From GW2011-AR18 sp038046085 (GTDB lineage: Archaea; Nanobdellota; Nanobdellia; SCGC-AAA011-G17; GW2011-AR18): a stretch of 15,224 nt of DNA. Location: the NCBI GenBank assembly GCA_038046085.1, contig JBBSWW010000030.1, forward strand, positions 1 to 15,224, given 5' to 3'. A program made the position numbers and the translations under genes. Under the pieces are notes generated by a model, which worked only from the letters and a program-made list of their open reading frames with translations, was not told where the DNA came from and ran no database searches. How positions within the stretch are numbered: the first letter of the stretch is position 1; each line of letters opens with the position of its first letter. This document shows positions 1 through 5,879 of the stretch, piece after piece.

Positions 1-476
1 TCTAAAAAGTTATTACCATTAGCAATCAGAGCAAAAGTCTCAATCTTCTTTATATCATCTTTTTGAGTCTTGAAGTCAGTATAAGAATAAAGAGCTAACT
101 TAACACCTTCAACAATACTATAAGCAGAGTCATAAGGATTGAAATCTTCATAAACTAAAAAACTGAATTCTTTAATATTCTTGTCTCTAAGGAAGACAGC
201 TACTTTACCTGAAGCAATCCTGGCTTTATGGATATTGAAATCTTCTTTTTTACCTAAACCAATTAAAATTATTCTTTTAATGTTATTTTTTAACCTGAAA
301 ATAGAGATCTGATATAATTTACCTGTGAATTCCTTATCTTTAATACATTCTGTTATTAAACCATCTGAAAGAGCATCAAATTTCTCAATATTGGAGTAAT
401 CATCTTCGTAAACACCAATCGCAAGAGCTTCTGTCTTTAGCTCTTCAACAGGCTTAGTAAAAAGTACTGTTTTCAT
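1..476 (-). CDS. pepA: Leucyl aminopeptidase (M17 family), N-terminal part, cut by window edge
   Basis: I translated this by hand. The frame is open from the ATG at 476-474 down to base 1, giving 158 complete codons. The product would be a cytosolic metallo-aminopeptidase releasing N-terminal amino acids from peptides. Only the non-catalytic N-terminal macro-like domain is present. It is recognised by the series 'ALSDGLITECIKDKEFTGKLYQ', written here in part as GLITE and EFTGKLYQ (residues 42-60), then IKRIILIGLGKKE (about 68-80) and EGVKLALYSYTDFK (about 126-139). These match the M17 pattern of G-GKL, R-LLVGLGK and EG--LA-Y-F. The metal-binding catalytic domain lies beyond the window. The start is supported by a TATA-like box centred about 27 nt upstream, consistent with a leaderless mRNA. 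The gene is divergent from cysS. The family call is from remembered motifs; a distant M17 paralogue is the main alternative. Confidence -1.
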   Translation of the reverse strand, partial: MKTVLFTKPVEELKTEALAIGVYEDDYSNIEKFDALSDGLITECIKDKEFTGKLYQISIFRLKNNIKRIILIGLGKKEDFNIHKARIASGKVAVFLRDKNIKEFSFLVYEDFNPYDSAYSIVEGVKLALYSYTDFKTQKDDIKKIETFALIANGNNFL

Positions 477-498
477 GTAGAATGGCAAAATAGAGGTC

Positions 499-510
499 TA
501 TTTATTAAGT
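499..510 (-). promoter_or_regulatory. TATA box of the aminopeptidase gene
   Basis: On the minus strand this reads ACTTAATAAATA, centred about 27 nt upstream of the ATG at 476. That spacing fits an archaeal TATA box driving a leaderless transcript. No Shine-Dalgarno sequence is evident before this ATG. Confidence -1.
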
Positions 511-570
511 TTACTAAGGAGAAAAATTATATTGTGCAAAATATATGATAGTGCTTGATTAAGGAAAAAC

Positions 571-579
571 TAATAAATA
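571..579 (+). promoter_or_regulatory. TATA box of cysS
   Basis: TAATAAATA is centred 26 nt upstream of the cysS ATG at 601, with an A-rich stretch upstream that could serve as BRE. It nearly matches the box of the divergent aminopeptidase gene. The spacing implies transcription starting at or next to the start codon. Confidence -1.
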
Positions 580-600
580 AAACAAGACTGAGAAAGTAAT

Positions 601-1998
601 ATGTTAAAGGTCTACAATACATTAACAAGAAAACTAGAAGTTTTTAAAACATTAAAAGAAAAAGAAGCCAAATTCTTTGTATGTGGAGTTACACCTTATG
701 ATTATTCTCATTTAGGACATGCAAAAACCTATACTCAATTTGATATAATTGTCAAATACTTAAAATATAAAGGATATAATGTCTATTATTTACAGAATAT
801 AACTGATATGGATGATAAGATCATAAAGAAAGCTAATGAACAAAAAGTTGATTGGAAAGATATTTCTAGAAAATATGAGAAAGAGTATATAGAAGATATG
901 AAAAATCTTGGAAATGATTCTGTAAATAAATATGCAAGAGCTACTGATTACATGAAAGAAATAGTATCACAAGTAAAGAGATTAATAGAAAAAGGATATG
1001 CGTATAAGATAAGTGATGGGTGGTATTTTGATCTAAGTAAAGATAAAGACTATGGAAAATTAGCTAAAAGAACTTCTTTAGAAGGAGAAGATGCAGTATC
1101 AAGAATAGATGAAAACACTGAGAAAAGAAACAAAGGAGACTTTTGCTTATTGAAAATTTCAAAACCAGGAGAACCATACTGGGAAGTTAATATTGAAAAT
1201 GAAAAATTTTTGTCGAGACCTGGATGGCACATCGAAGATACAGCAATAACAGAGAAAGAATTAGGACAACAATATGATATACATGGTGGAGGAATTGATT
1301 TAATATTCCCACATCATGAAGCAGAGATAGCACAAATGGAGAGTATAAGTGGAAAGAAACCATTTGTAAAATACTGGATGCATACAGGATTTGTAAATGT
1401 AAATAAAGATAAGATGTCAAAATCATTAGGAAATTTCTTGACAATAAAAGATGTATTAAAAAGATATAATAAATATATTATAAGATTCTTGTTTTTACAA
1501 ACACATTATAGAAAACCAATAGATTTTAGTGAAGAAGCATTAGAACAAGCTAAGAAAACATTACAGAAGTTAAATGAATTCATGATAAGCTTAGAGAGTT
1601 ATAAAAATGAAGTCAAAGACAATAATAAAGTTGAGAAATTAATAGAAAAAACAAAGAAAAACTTTGAGAAAGAAATGGATAATGATTTCGATACACATAA
1701 TGGAATAACAGTAATATTTGAATTTGTAAAAGAAGTTAATAAAATGATAGGTGAGAAAAATATTTCTAATGATAATGTTAAACAAATAATAAACTTCATG
1801 AGAGAGATAGATAAAGTCTTTGGAATATTAGAAGAGAAAAGTGAAATTCCTAAAAATATAATTAAATTAGCTGAAGAGAGACAAGAAGCTAGAAAGAAAA
1901 AAGATTATAAAACATCTGATAAAATAAGAGAAGAATTAAAAAAATTAGGATATTATCTAGATGACAAAGAAGAAGGATATGTTGTTAAGAGGCTATGA
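601..1998 (+). CDS. cysS: Cysteinyl-tRNA synthetase, class I
   Basis: This cytosolic enzyme charges tRNA-Cys with cysteine using ATP. The 465-residue length is normal for the family (E. coli about 461). The class I signatures are HLGH (37-40, the HIGH motif) in the Rossmann catalytic domain and KMSKS (271-275). The zinc site that selects cysteine can be placed at C28, D213, H238 and E242. The usual second Cys of the GWHIEC motif is Asp here (GWHIED, 208-213). The rest of the core is standard, including HGGG (228-231) and FPHHEAE (236-242). The anticodon-binding C-terminus ends with a typical LAEERQEARKKKDYKTSDKI-like stretch and GYVVKRL. A TATA box 26 nt upstream supports this start. The last 45 codons before the stop have a degenerate second copy downstream at 2752-2886, beyond a toxin-antitoxin pair. 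Confidence -1.
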   Translation: MLKVYNTLTRKLEVFKTLKEKEAKFFVCGVTPYDYSHLGHAKTYTQFDIIVKYLKYKGYNVYYLQNITDMDDKIIKKANEQKVDWKDISRKYEKEYIEDMKNLGNDSVNKYARATDYMKEIVSQVKRLIEKGYAYKISDGWYFDLSKDKDYGKLAKRTSLEGEDAVSRIDENTEKRNKGDFCLLKISKPGEPYWEVNIENEKFLSRPGWHIEDTAITEKELGQQYDIHGGGIDLIFPHHEAEIAQMESISGKKPFVKYWMHTGFVNVNKDKMSKSLGNFLTIKDVLKRYNKYIIRFLFLQTHYRKPIDFSEEALEQAKKTLQKLNEFMISLESYKNEVKDNNKVEKLIEKTKKNFEKEMDNDFDTHNGITVIFEFVKEVNKMIGEKNISNDNVKQIINFMREIDKVFGILEEKSEIPKNIIKLAEERQEARKKKDYKTSDKIREELKKLGYYLDDKEEGYVVKRL

Positions 1999-2045
1999 TT
2001 CACTTTAAAATCTCCAGAAAGAATTTTTAAGAATAAATAGTAATG

Positions 2046-2056
2046 TTTATATATTT
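2046..2056 (+). promoter_or_regulatory. TATA box of the vapBC pair
   Basis: TTTATATATTT is centred near 2051. A start site about 26 nt downstream would be near 2077. That leaves a short leader of about 19 nt before the ATG at 2096, containing GGGGT at 2087-2091 as a possible Shine-Dalgarno sequence. This differs from the leaderless pattern of most other genes here. Confidence -1.
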
Positions 2057-2069
2057 AGACATATTATAC

Positions 2070-2097
2070 ATATTTACACATAATTTGGGGTAAATAT
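2070..2097. promoter_or_regulatory. Candidate VapB operator (inverted repeat)
   Basis: ATATTTAC (2070-2077) and GTAAATAT (2090-2097) form a perfect 8-bp inverted repeat separated by 12 nt. The half-site centres are 20 bp apart, about two helical turns, which suits binding by two ribbon-helix-helix dimers. The repeat spans the expected transcription start and reaches the vapB start codon, so bound antitoxin could block transcription. Function is inferred; in AT-rich DNA some chance palindromes are expected. Confidence -1.
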
Positions 2098-2320
2098 GAC
2101 AACTATGACTTTAGCAGTATCATCAGAACTTAAACATAAAATGGAAGCATTTCCAGAGATGAATTGGTCTGAGGTAGCAAGACAAGCATTTATGCAAAGA
2201 ATAAAAGATTTAGAATTTTTGAAAAAATTCAAGTCAAATAGTACTATGACAGAAGAAGATGCATTAAAATTAGGAAGAGAACTAAACAAAAATCTTGCGA
2301 AAAAATACGAAAAGGCTTAA
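2096..2320 (+). CDS. vapB: VapB-like ribbon-helix-helix antitoxin
   Basis: This 74-residue, charged protein has an N-terminal segment TLAVSSELKHKM followed by NWSEVARQAF (about 23-32). This resembles archaeal ribbon-helix-helix DNA-binding domains of the 'strand, helix, NWSEV-R' type. The C-terminal half is helical and charged (EEDALKLGRELNKNLAKKY), as expected of the segment that wraps and inhibits a toxin. It lies 2 nt upstream of the PIN-domain gene, so the two are translated from one message. A second in-frame ATG three codons in is also possible. The expected role is to neutralise the VapC partner and repress its own promoter through the adjacent inverted repeat. The pairing and order are strong evidence; the family name is by pattern. 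Confidence -1.
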   Translation: MTTMTLAVSSELKHKMEAFPEMNWSEVARQAFMQRIKDLEFLKKFKSNSTMTEEDALKLGRELNKNLAKKYEKA

Positions 2321-2322
2321 TA

Positions 2323-2721
2323 ATGGATTTAGTAATTGACTCAAACATTCTTTTTGCTGCTTTGCTGAAAGATAGTGGAACTTCGGACATATTATTTAGC
2401 CATAAACTTTACGCACCTGAGTTTATTTTTGAAGAATTTAGAAAATATAAAGAATATCTTAAAGGAAAAACTCATAGAAACGAAGAGGACTTCAATGAAC
2501 TTTTTGATATCTTTGAAAGAACTATAATTTTGATCCCTAAAGAAGAAATTCAACAATTCTTACTAAAAGCTGAAAAAATATCCCCTGACCCAAAGGATGT
2601 TTCTTATTTTGCCCTTGCTCTTAAATTAAGATGCGGATTGTGGGGCAATGATAAAGATTTGAAAGAAAAACAAGGTGTTGTACAAGTTTATTCTACTGAA
2701 GAATTAATTAATATGAATTGA
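2323..2721 (+). CDS. vapC: VapC-like PIN-domain ribonuclease toxin
   Basis: This 132-residue single PIN domain has the acidic metal-binding residues in the expected order. They are D6 in VIDSN, E38 in the helix after LYAPEF, D92 in DPKDVSYFALAL, and D110 (with D112) in GNDKDL. The C-terminal V-VYSTEEL strand is typical of the PIN_2-like subgroup. Toxins of this kind are Mg2+-dependent endoribonucleases that cleave tRNA, rRNA or mRNA and slow translation; the target here is unknown. All catalytic acids are present, so it looks active. It begins 2 nt after the vapB stop. The module sits between the intact cysS and a decayed cysS tail, suggesting acquisition by insertion. A non-toxin PIN RNase is less likely given the antitoxin-like partner. 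Confidence -1.
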   Translation: MDLVIDSNILFAALLKDSGTSDILFSHKLYAPEFIFEEFRKYKEYLKGKTHRNEEDFNELFDIFERTIILIPKEEIQQFLLKAEKISPDPKDVSYFALALKLRCGLWGNDKDLKEKQGVVQVYSTEELINMN

Positions 2722-2739
2722 AGCAGAATTTTCAATACT

Positions 2740-2889
2740 AAAACAAATGCAGTTAAGATAACTTAAGAGAGACAATAAGCTAGAAAGAAAAAATATTTCA
2801 AGACATCAGATAGAATAAGAGATGAATTAAAAAAATTAGGATATTATGTAGATGATAAAGAAGAAGGATATGTTGTAAAAAAATTACAA
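2740..2889 (+). pseudogene. Degenerate second copy of the cysS 3' end
   Basis: Bases 2752-2886 align without gaps to the last 45 sense codons of cysS (1861-1995) at a constant offset of 891. I counted 115 of 135 identical bases (85%). Weaker similarity continues upstream to about 2740. Two Glu codons of cysS have become TAA (2764-2766 and 2776-2778), so it is not functional as part of a long protein. Seven differing codons are synonymous and most replacements are conservative (I/V, Y/F, K/R, E/D, L/V, R/K). The copy therefore diverged mostly while coding, and probably comes from a different cysS allele rather than a recent duplication. The last Leu codon (2884-2886) is also the antisense of the neighbouring gene's stop codon. 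Confidence -1.
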
Positions 2890-3219
2890 TTCTATAAGGA
2901 TAACACTTAAAATTCCTAAACCAATACCAATCTTGTTTATCAAAGATAAATCTTCTTTAAAATATAAAACACCAACAATAACTACAATTATGAGATTAAG
3001 AACTGTAAATATTGGAATAGCTTTAGATATATATTCATATTTCAATGAAATAGCCCAGAAAACTGTCCCAATAAAATAAATCAAAAGACCAATATAAAGA
3101 AGAATATTCTTGCTTTCAATAGACCATTTCTTGAAAAAAACATCTCCTACAACTTCAAGAATTACAGCTAATATAATCAAACCAAAGAAAGTAAACTTCA
3201 AAGCTATATTTGAAACCAT
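2884..3219 (-). CDS. Small multidrug-resistance (SMR)-like membrane protein
   Basis: This 111-residue protein has four hydrophobic segments (about 9-28, 38-56, 64-83 and 91-110), the size and topology of the SMR/EmrE transporter family. TM1 carries LEVVGDVFFKKW, aligning E22 with the membrane glutamate that binds substrate and protons in EmrE (AEVIG-T-LK). The segment GVLYFKEDLS matches the loop after TM3. The position of the conserved EmrE Trp63 appears to be Phe, so substrate range may differ. SMR proteins act as dimeric proton antiporters for cationic compounds; some related proteins move guanidinium, polyamines or lipids. It follows the thermosome and the 107-residue gene on the same strand, 49 nt away, and may use its own weak promoter. 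Its stop lies in the cysS remnant. Confidence -1.
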   Translation of the reverse strand: MVSNIALKFTFFGLIILAVILEVVGDVFFKKWSIESKNILLYIGLLIYFIGTVFWAISLKYEYISKAIPIFTVLNLIIVVIVGVLYFKEDLSLINKIGIGLGILSVILIEL

Positions 3220-3240
3220 AATAAAAATAATTATTGAATT

Positions 3241-3260
3241 AGTTATTAAAAGTTATTAAA
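3241..3260. repeat. Exact tandem repeat of a 10-mer in a promoter region
   Basis: AGTTATTAAA occurs twice in direct succession (3241-3250 and 3251-3260), between the 107-residue gene and the SMR-like gene. On the minus strand it reads TTTAATAACT twice and lies 22-41 nt upstream of the SMR-like ATG. One copy could serve as a weak TATA box. The tandem arrangement could also be a regulator site or simple slippage. Confidence -1.
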
Positions 3261-3268
3261 ATAAAAAT

Positions 3269-3592
3269 TTACCTATGAATAAAACGTATTCTCCTTGCTA
3301 TAGGACTTTTATCGGTTTTAACTTCTAATTCATAAGCTTCGTCCCCTCTTCTTAGAGTGTGAATAACTTCTAGACCTGAATGAGAGATTATTCTATCCAT
3401 ATTTATTTCAGCATCAATACCACTAATAGATCGATAAAAAGTAGAACCTAAATCATCTTTCCAACATTCAAAAACGTAAATATCTCTACATCCATTTCCT
3501 TTGTTATCAGACATAGAACCAGATTTTCCAGGAGTAACATTGCCAACTAGTTTCCAATCTGTTTCTGTATAAACTTCTAATTCTAATGGCAT
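3269..3592 (-). CDS. Unknown 107-residue protein translationally coupled to the thermosome
   Basis: I do not recognise this family. The protein is soluble, with no membrane segment or signal peptide. Alternating hydrophobic and charged stretches (LELEVYTETDW, RDIYVFECWKDD, AYELEVKTD, RRIRFIHR) suggest a mainly beta fold. There are two cysteines (C35 and C44) and a Gly/Ser-rich loop (GKSGSMSDNKGNG). Its ATG (3592-3590) shares one base with the thermosome stop in the arrangement TAATG, so it would be translated by re-initiation from the same mRNA. That linkage suggests, but does not prove, a role linked to folding or proteostasis. The frame has no alternative longer start because it begins at the previous gene's stop. 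Confidence -1.
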   Translation of the reverse strand: MPLELEVYTETDWKLVGNVTPGKSGSMSDNKGNGCRDIYVFECWKDDLGSTFYRSISGIDAEINMDRIISHSGLEVIHTLRRGDEAYELEVKTDKSPIARRIRFIHR

Positions 3593-5223
3593 TATTCCAT
3601 TCCCATTCCAGGAGGCATTCCACCATGAGGCATACCTGAAGATGTTCTAGAACCTGAAGCCAATACATCATCAATCCTTAAGATCAATTCTGCAACTTCA
3701 GAAGCTGATTTAATAGCCTGAGTCTTAATTTTCAAAGGTTCAATAATCCCTTGATTCCAAGCATCAATGACTTTTCCAGAGAAAACATCAAGACCCATCC
3801 ATTTACCACCTTTCTCATGAGCAGCTTTTAATTCTGTCAAAGAATCAATAGGATCAAGACCTGCATTCTCAGCTAATGTAATAGGAATTGCTTCTAAAGA
3901 ATCTGCAAAAGATAATACTGCAAGTTGTTCACGTCCAGATAATGTAGTTGCGAATTTCCTCAAACCTTTAGCTAATTCAACTTCACAAGCACCAGCTCCA
4001 GCAACAACTTTACCTGTTTTCAAAGCTGCAGTAATATCACCAATAGTATCCTTAACAGCTCTCTCAACTTCATCTACAACATGCTGAGTGCCACCTTTTA
4101 AAATTAAAGTAACAGCTTTAGCTTTCTTGCAACCTGTAACGTAAGTCATGTCTTCATTACCAATCTTCCTTTCATTAACAAGACCAGCAAAACCTAAATC
4201 TTTAGAAGATAAGTCATCTAATTTAGAAACCATATTAGCACCAGTTGCACGAACTAATTTTTCCATATCAGATTTCTTAACACGTCTAGCTGCATAAATT
4301 CCTTTCTTAGCTAAATAATGTTGAGCTAGATCATCAATACCTTTCTGGCAGAAAACAACATTAGCACCTGATTTGAAAACTTTTTCTACCATATCTCTTA
4401 ACATCTTATCTTCCATATCAATGAAAGCCTGCATCTGAGCAGGATCTGTTATCTGAATCTTAGCATCTATCTCTGTATTCTTAACTTCTAAAGCAACATC
4501 CAATAAAGCAATCTTAGCTTCTTTAATCTCTGAAGGCATAGATGAATAAACTTTTTCCTTATCTAAAACTATTCCATCAATCAATTCAGAATCTTCAATA
4601 CCACCACCAACTTTCTTTTCTATCTTAATATTGTCAGAATCAATCATTACTTCTTTATCATTGATTTCCATAACACTCTGAACTGCTTTAATAATAATTT
4701 CAGATAAACTCTCTTTAGCAACTTCAGCACCTTTACCTGTCATAGCAGTCATAGCAATGTTTTTTAAAGTCTGAACATCATTATGAGTAATAGTCTCTGC
4801 CATAGAATTCAATAATTCCTGAGATTTTTCTGCTGCTAGTCTATAACCTTTGGTAATAACAGTAGGATGAATATTCTTATCTAACAAAGCTTCAGCATTT
4901 TTTAATAATTCACCTGCGATAATGACAGCTGTAGTTGTTCCATCACCAACTTCATTTTCTTGAGTTTTAGCAACTTCAACTAACATCTTAGCTGCAGGGT
5001 GCTCTATCTTCATCTCTTGCAATATAGTAACACCATCATTAGTAACAATAATATCTCCTAAAGAGTCTACTAACATCTTGTCCATACCTTTAGGACCTAA
5101 AGTTGTACGAACTGTTTCAGCAACTAATTTTGCTGCCATAATATTATTCCTTTGAGCGTCTCTTCCTTGTGTTCTTTGTGAACCTTCTGCTAAAATGTAA
5201 ATAGGTTGTTGATTCTGTGCCAT
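3592..5223 (-). CDS. ths: Thermosome subunit (group II chaperonin)
   Basis: This subunit of the archaeal ATP-driven double-ring chaperonin folds proteins in the cytosol. At 543 residues it is full length. The equatorial ATP-binding motifs are clear: TTLGPKGMDKML (40-51), NDGVTIL (62-68) and GDGTTTAV (93-100). Further motifs are VAGAGACEVELA in the second intermediate/equatorial part and GLDPID (455-460). It ends in the typical flexible Gly/Met tail (HGGMPPGMGME). The start is fixed by a strong Shine-Dalgarno GGAGG at 5235-5231, 7 nt before the ATG, and by the conserved QGRDAQRNNI-like N-terminus. A TATA box lies at 5262-5269. Only one subunit gene is seen here; others may exist elsewhere. The next gene begins inside its stop codon, so the two are probably cotranscribed. 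Confidence -1.
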   Translation of the reverse strand: MAQNQQPIYILAEGSQRTQGRDAQRNNIMAAKLVAETVRTTLGPKGMDKMLVDSLGDIIVTNDGVTILQEMKIEHPAAKMLVEVAKTQENEVGDGTTTAVIIAGELLKNAEALLDKNIHPTVITKGYRLAAEKSQELLNSMAETITHNDVQTLKNIAMTAMTGKGAEVAKESLSEIIIKAVQSVMEINDKEVMIDSDNIKIEKKVGGGIEDSELIDGIVLDKEKVYSSMPSEIKEAKIALLDVALEVKNTEIDAKIQITDPAQMQAFIDMEDKMLRDMVEKVFKSGANVVFCQKGIDDLAQHYLAKKGIYAARRVKKSDMEKLVRATGANMVSKLDDLSSKDLGFAGLVNERKIGNEDMTYVTGCKKAKAVTLILKGGTQHVVDEVERAVKDTIGDITAALKTGKVVAGAGACEVELAKGLRKFATTLSGREQLAVLSFADSLEAIPITLAENAGLDPIDSLTELKAAHEKGGKWMGLDVFSGKVIDAWNQGIIEPLKIKTQAIKSASEVAELILRIDDVLASGSRTSSGMPHGGMPPGMGME

Positions 5224-5230
5224 CTTAATT

Positions 5231-5235
5231 CCTCC
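5231..5235 (-). promoter_or_regulatory. Shine-Dalgarno site of the thermosome gene
   Basis: GGAGG on the minus strand, 7 nt before the thermosome ATG. It is the only full-strength ribosome binding site I saw in the window, and suggests a highly expressed, leadered mRNA. Confidence -1.
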
Positions 5236-5261
5236 GAATTAGACTTCTGAATATGGGAAAA

Positions 5262-5269
5262 CTTATAAG
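5262..5269 (-). promoter_or_regulatory. TATA box of the thermosome gene
   Basis: CTTATAAG on the minus strand. A start about 26 nt downstream falls near 5240 and gives a leader of about 17 nt that includes the GGAGG site. Confidence -1.
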
Positions 5270-5297
5270 AATTTCTATAGACTACTAGATAGAAAGA

Positions 5298-5305
5298 TTT
5301 ATATT
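5298..5305 (+). promoter_or_regulatory. TATA box of the lipoprotein-like gene
   Basis: TTTATATT is centred near 5301.5, so transcription should start near 5327. This leaves a very short leader before the ATG at 5334. The upstream GTG at 5325 would be at or before the start site. Confidence -1.
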
Positions 5306-5333
5306 GTTAAGTTTCTATTAAGTAGTGATAACA

Positions 5334-5879
5334 ATGGTATTGAATAAATTAAAATCACTAGCATTGACAGGATTATTAGCACTAAGTACATCTTGTGCAA
5401 CAACTTCTAAGAGTCCAACATTTGAACCGCCAACACTGAATATAGAGACAAGAATCACAACAGGAGCAGGAGATTCTGTAAGTGCTGATATAGAAGTTAA
5501 AAAATTATATGATCTTAATGAATGCTCAAAACCTTATAATGCTATACAATTCTCAGGAGATTCAATAAAAAATCCAAATGGCAGAGAAGTAATATATCCT
5601 ATAGGTTTCCTTCAAATTATAGATTGTGAAGGATATAGTAGAACAGTATTCTTTTCAAGTAATACAAATGATCCATATCAAAATGCTTATGTAAGAGCAG
5701 GAGATGGAACTATTAGAGAATTTTCTAGAGTTGGAGATAGTAATAATTTTAATGTAAGAAAAGTTAAACCTGAAAATAGAATAGTCTTTATGCCATATGA
5801 AAAAGGACTAGCAGAAGCATTAGTAAGATATGTTGGTGATAAGAAAAAAGCAAAAAAAGTAATTGATGCTGCAAGGTAA
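5334..5879 (+). CDS. Unknown secreted or lipid-anchored protein with lipobox
   Basis: The product is 181 residues. It starts with a basic N-region (LNKLKS), a hydrophobic core (LALTGLLAL) and STSC, ending in C21, then a Ser/Thr/Pro-rich linker. This resembles a lipoprotein signal peptide with a lipobox, so the mature protein would sit outside the membrane, attached through C21. The mature part has a beta-like pattern (NIETRITTGAG, ADIEVKKLYDL, YPIGFLQIIDCEGYSRTVFF) and a basic, helical C-terminus. I do not recognise the family. GTG at 5325 would add three residues (MIT); the ATG is preferred because of the TATA position. The gene is divergent from the thermosome gene. Its TAA stop (5877-5879) directly abuts the alaS stop on the other strand, so the two genes converge with no gap. 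Confidence -1.
   Translation: MVLNKLKSLALTGLLALSTSCATTSKSPTFEPPTLNIETRITTGAGDSVSADIEVKKLYDLNECSKPYNAIQFSGDSIKNPNGREVIYPIGFLQIIDCEGYSRTVFFSSNTNDPYQNAYVRAGDGTIREFSRVGDSNNFNVRKVKPENRIVFMPYEKGLAEALVRYVGDKKKAKKVIDAAR

Noticed and set aside
1187..1444. Minus-strand open frame inside cysS
   Set aside because: It is antisense to conserved cysS catalytic motifs, has low-complexity hydrophobic composition and no promoter.
1999..2760. Insertion sequence around vapBC
   Set aside because: There is no transposase, no terminal inverted repeats and no short target duplication. The only flanking repeat is the cysS tail.
2723..2761. Short open frame after vapC (AEFSILKQMQLR)
   Set aside because: It is twelve codons long with no start, and it overlaps the cysS-like remnant in another frame. 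It is too short to interpret.
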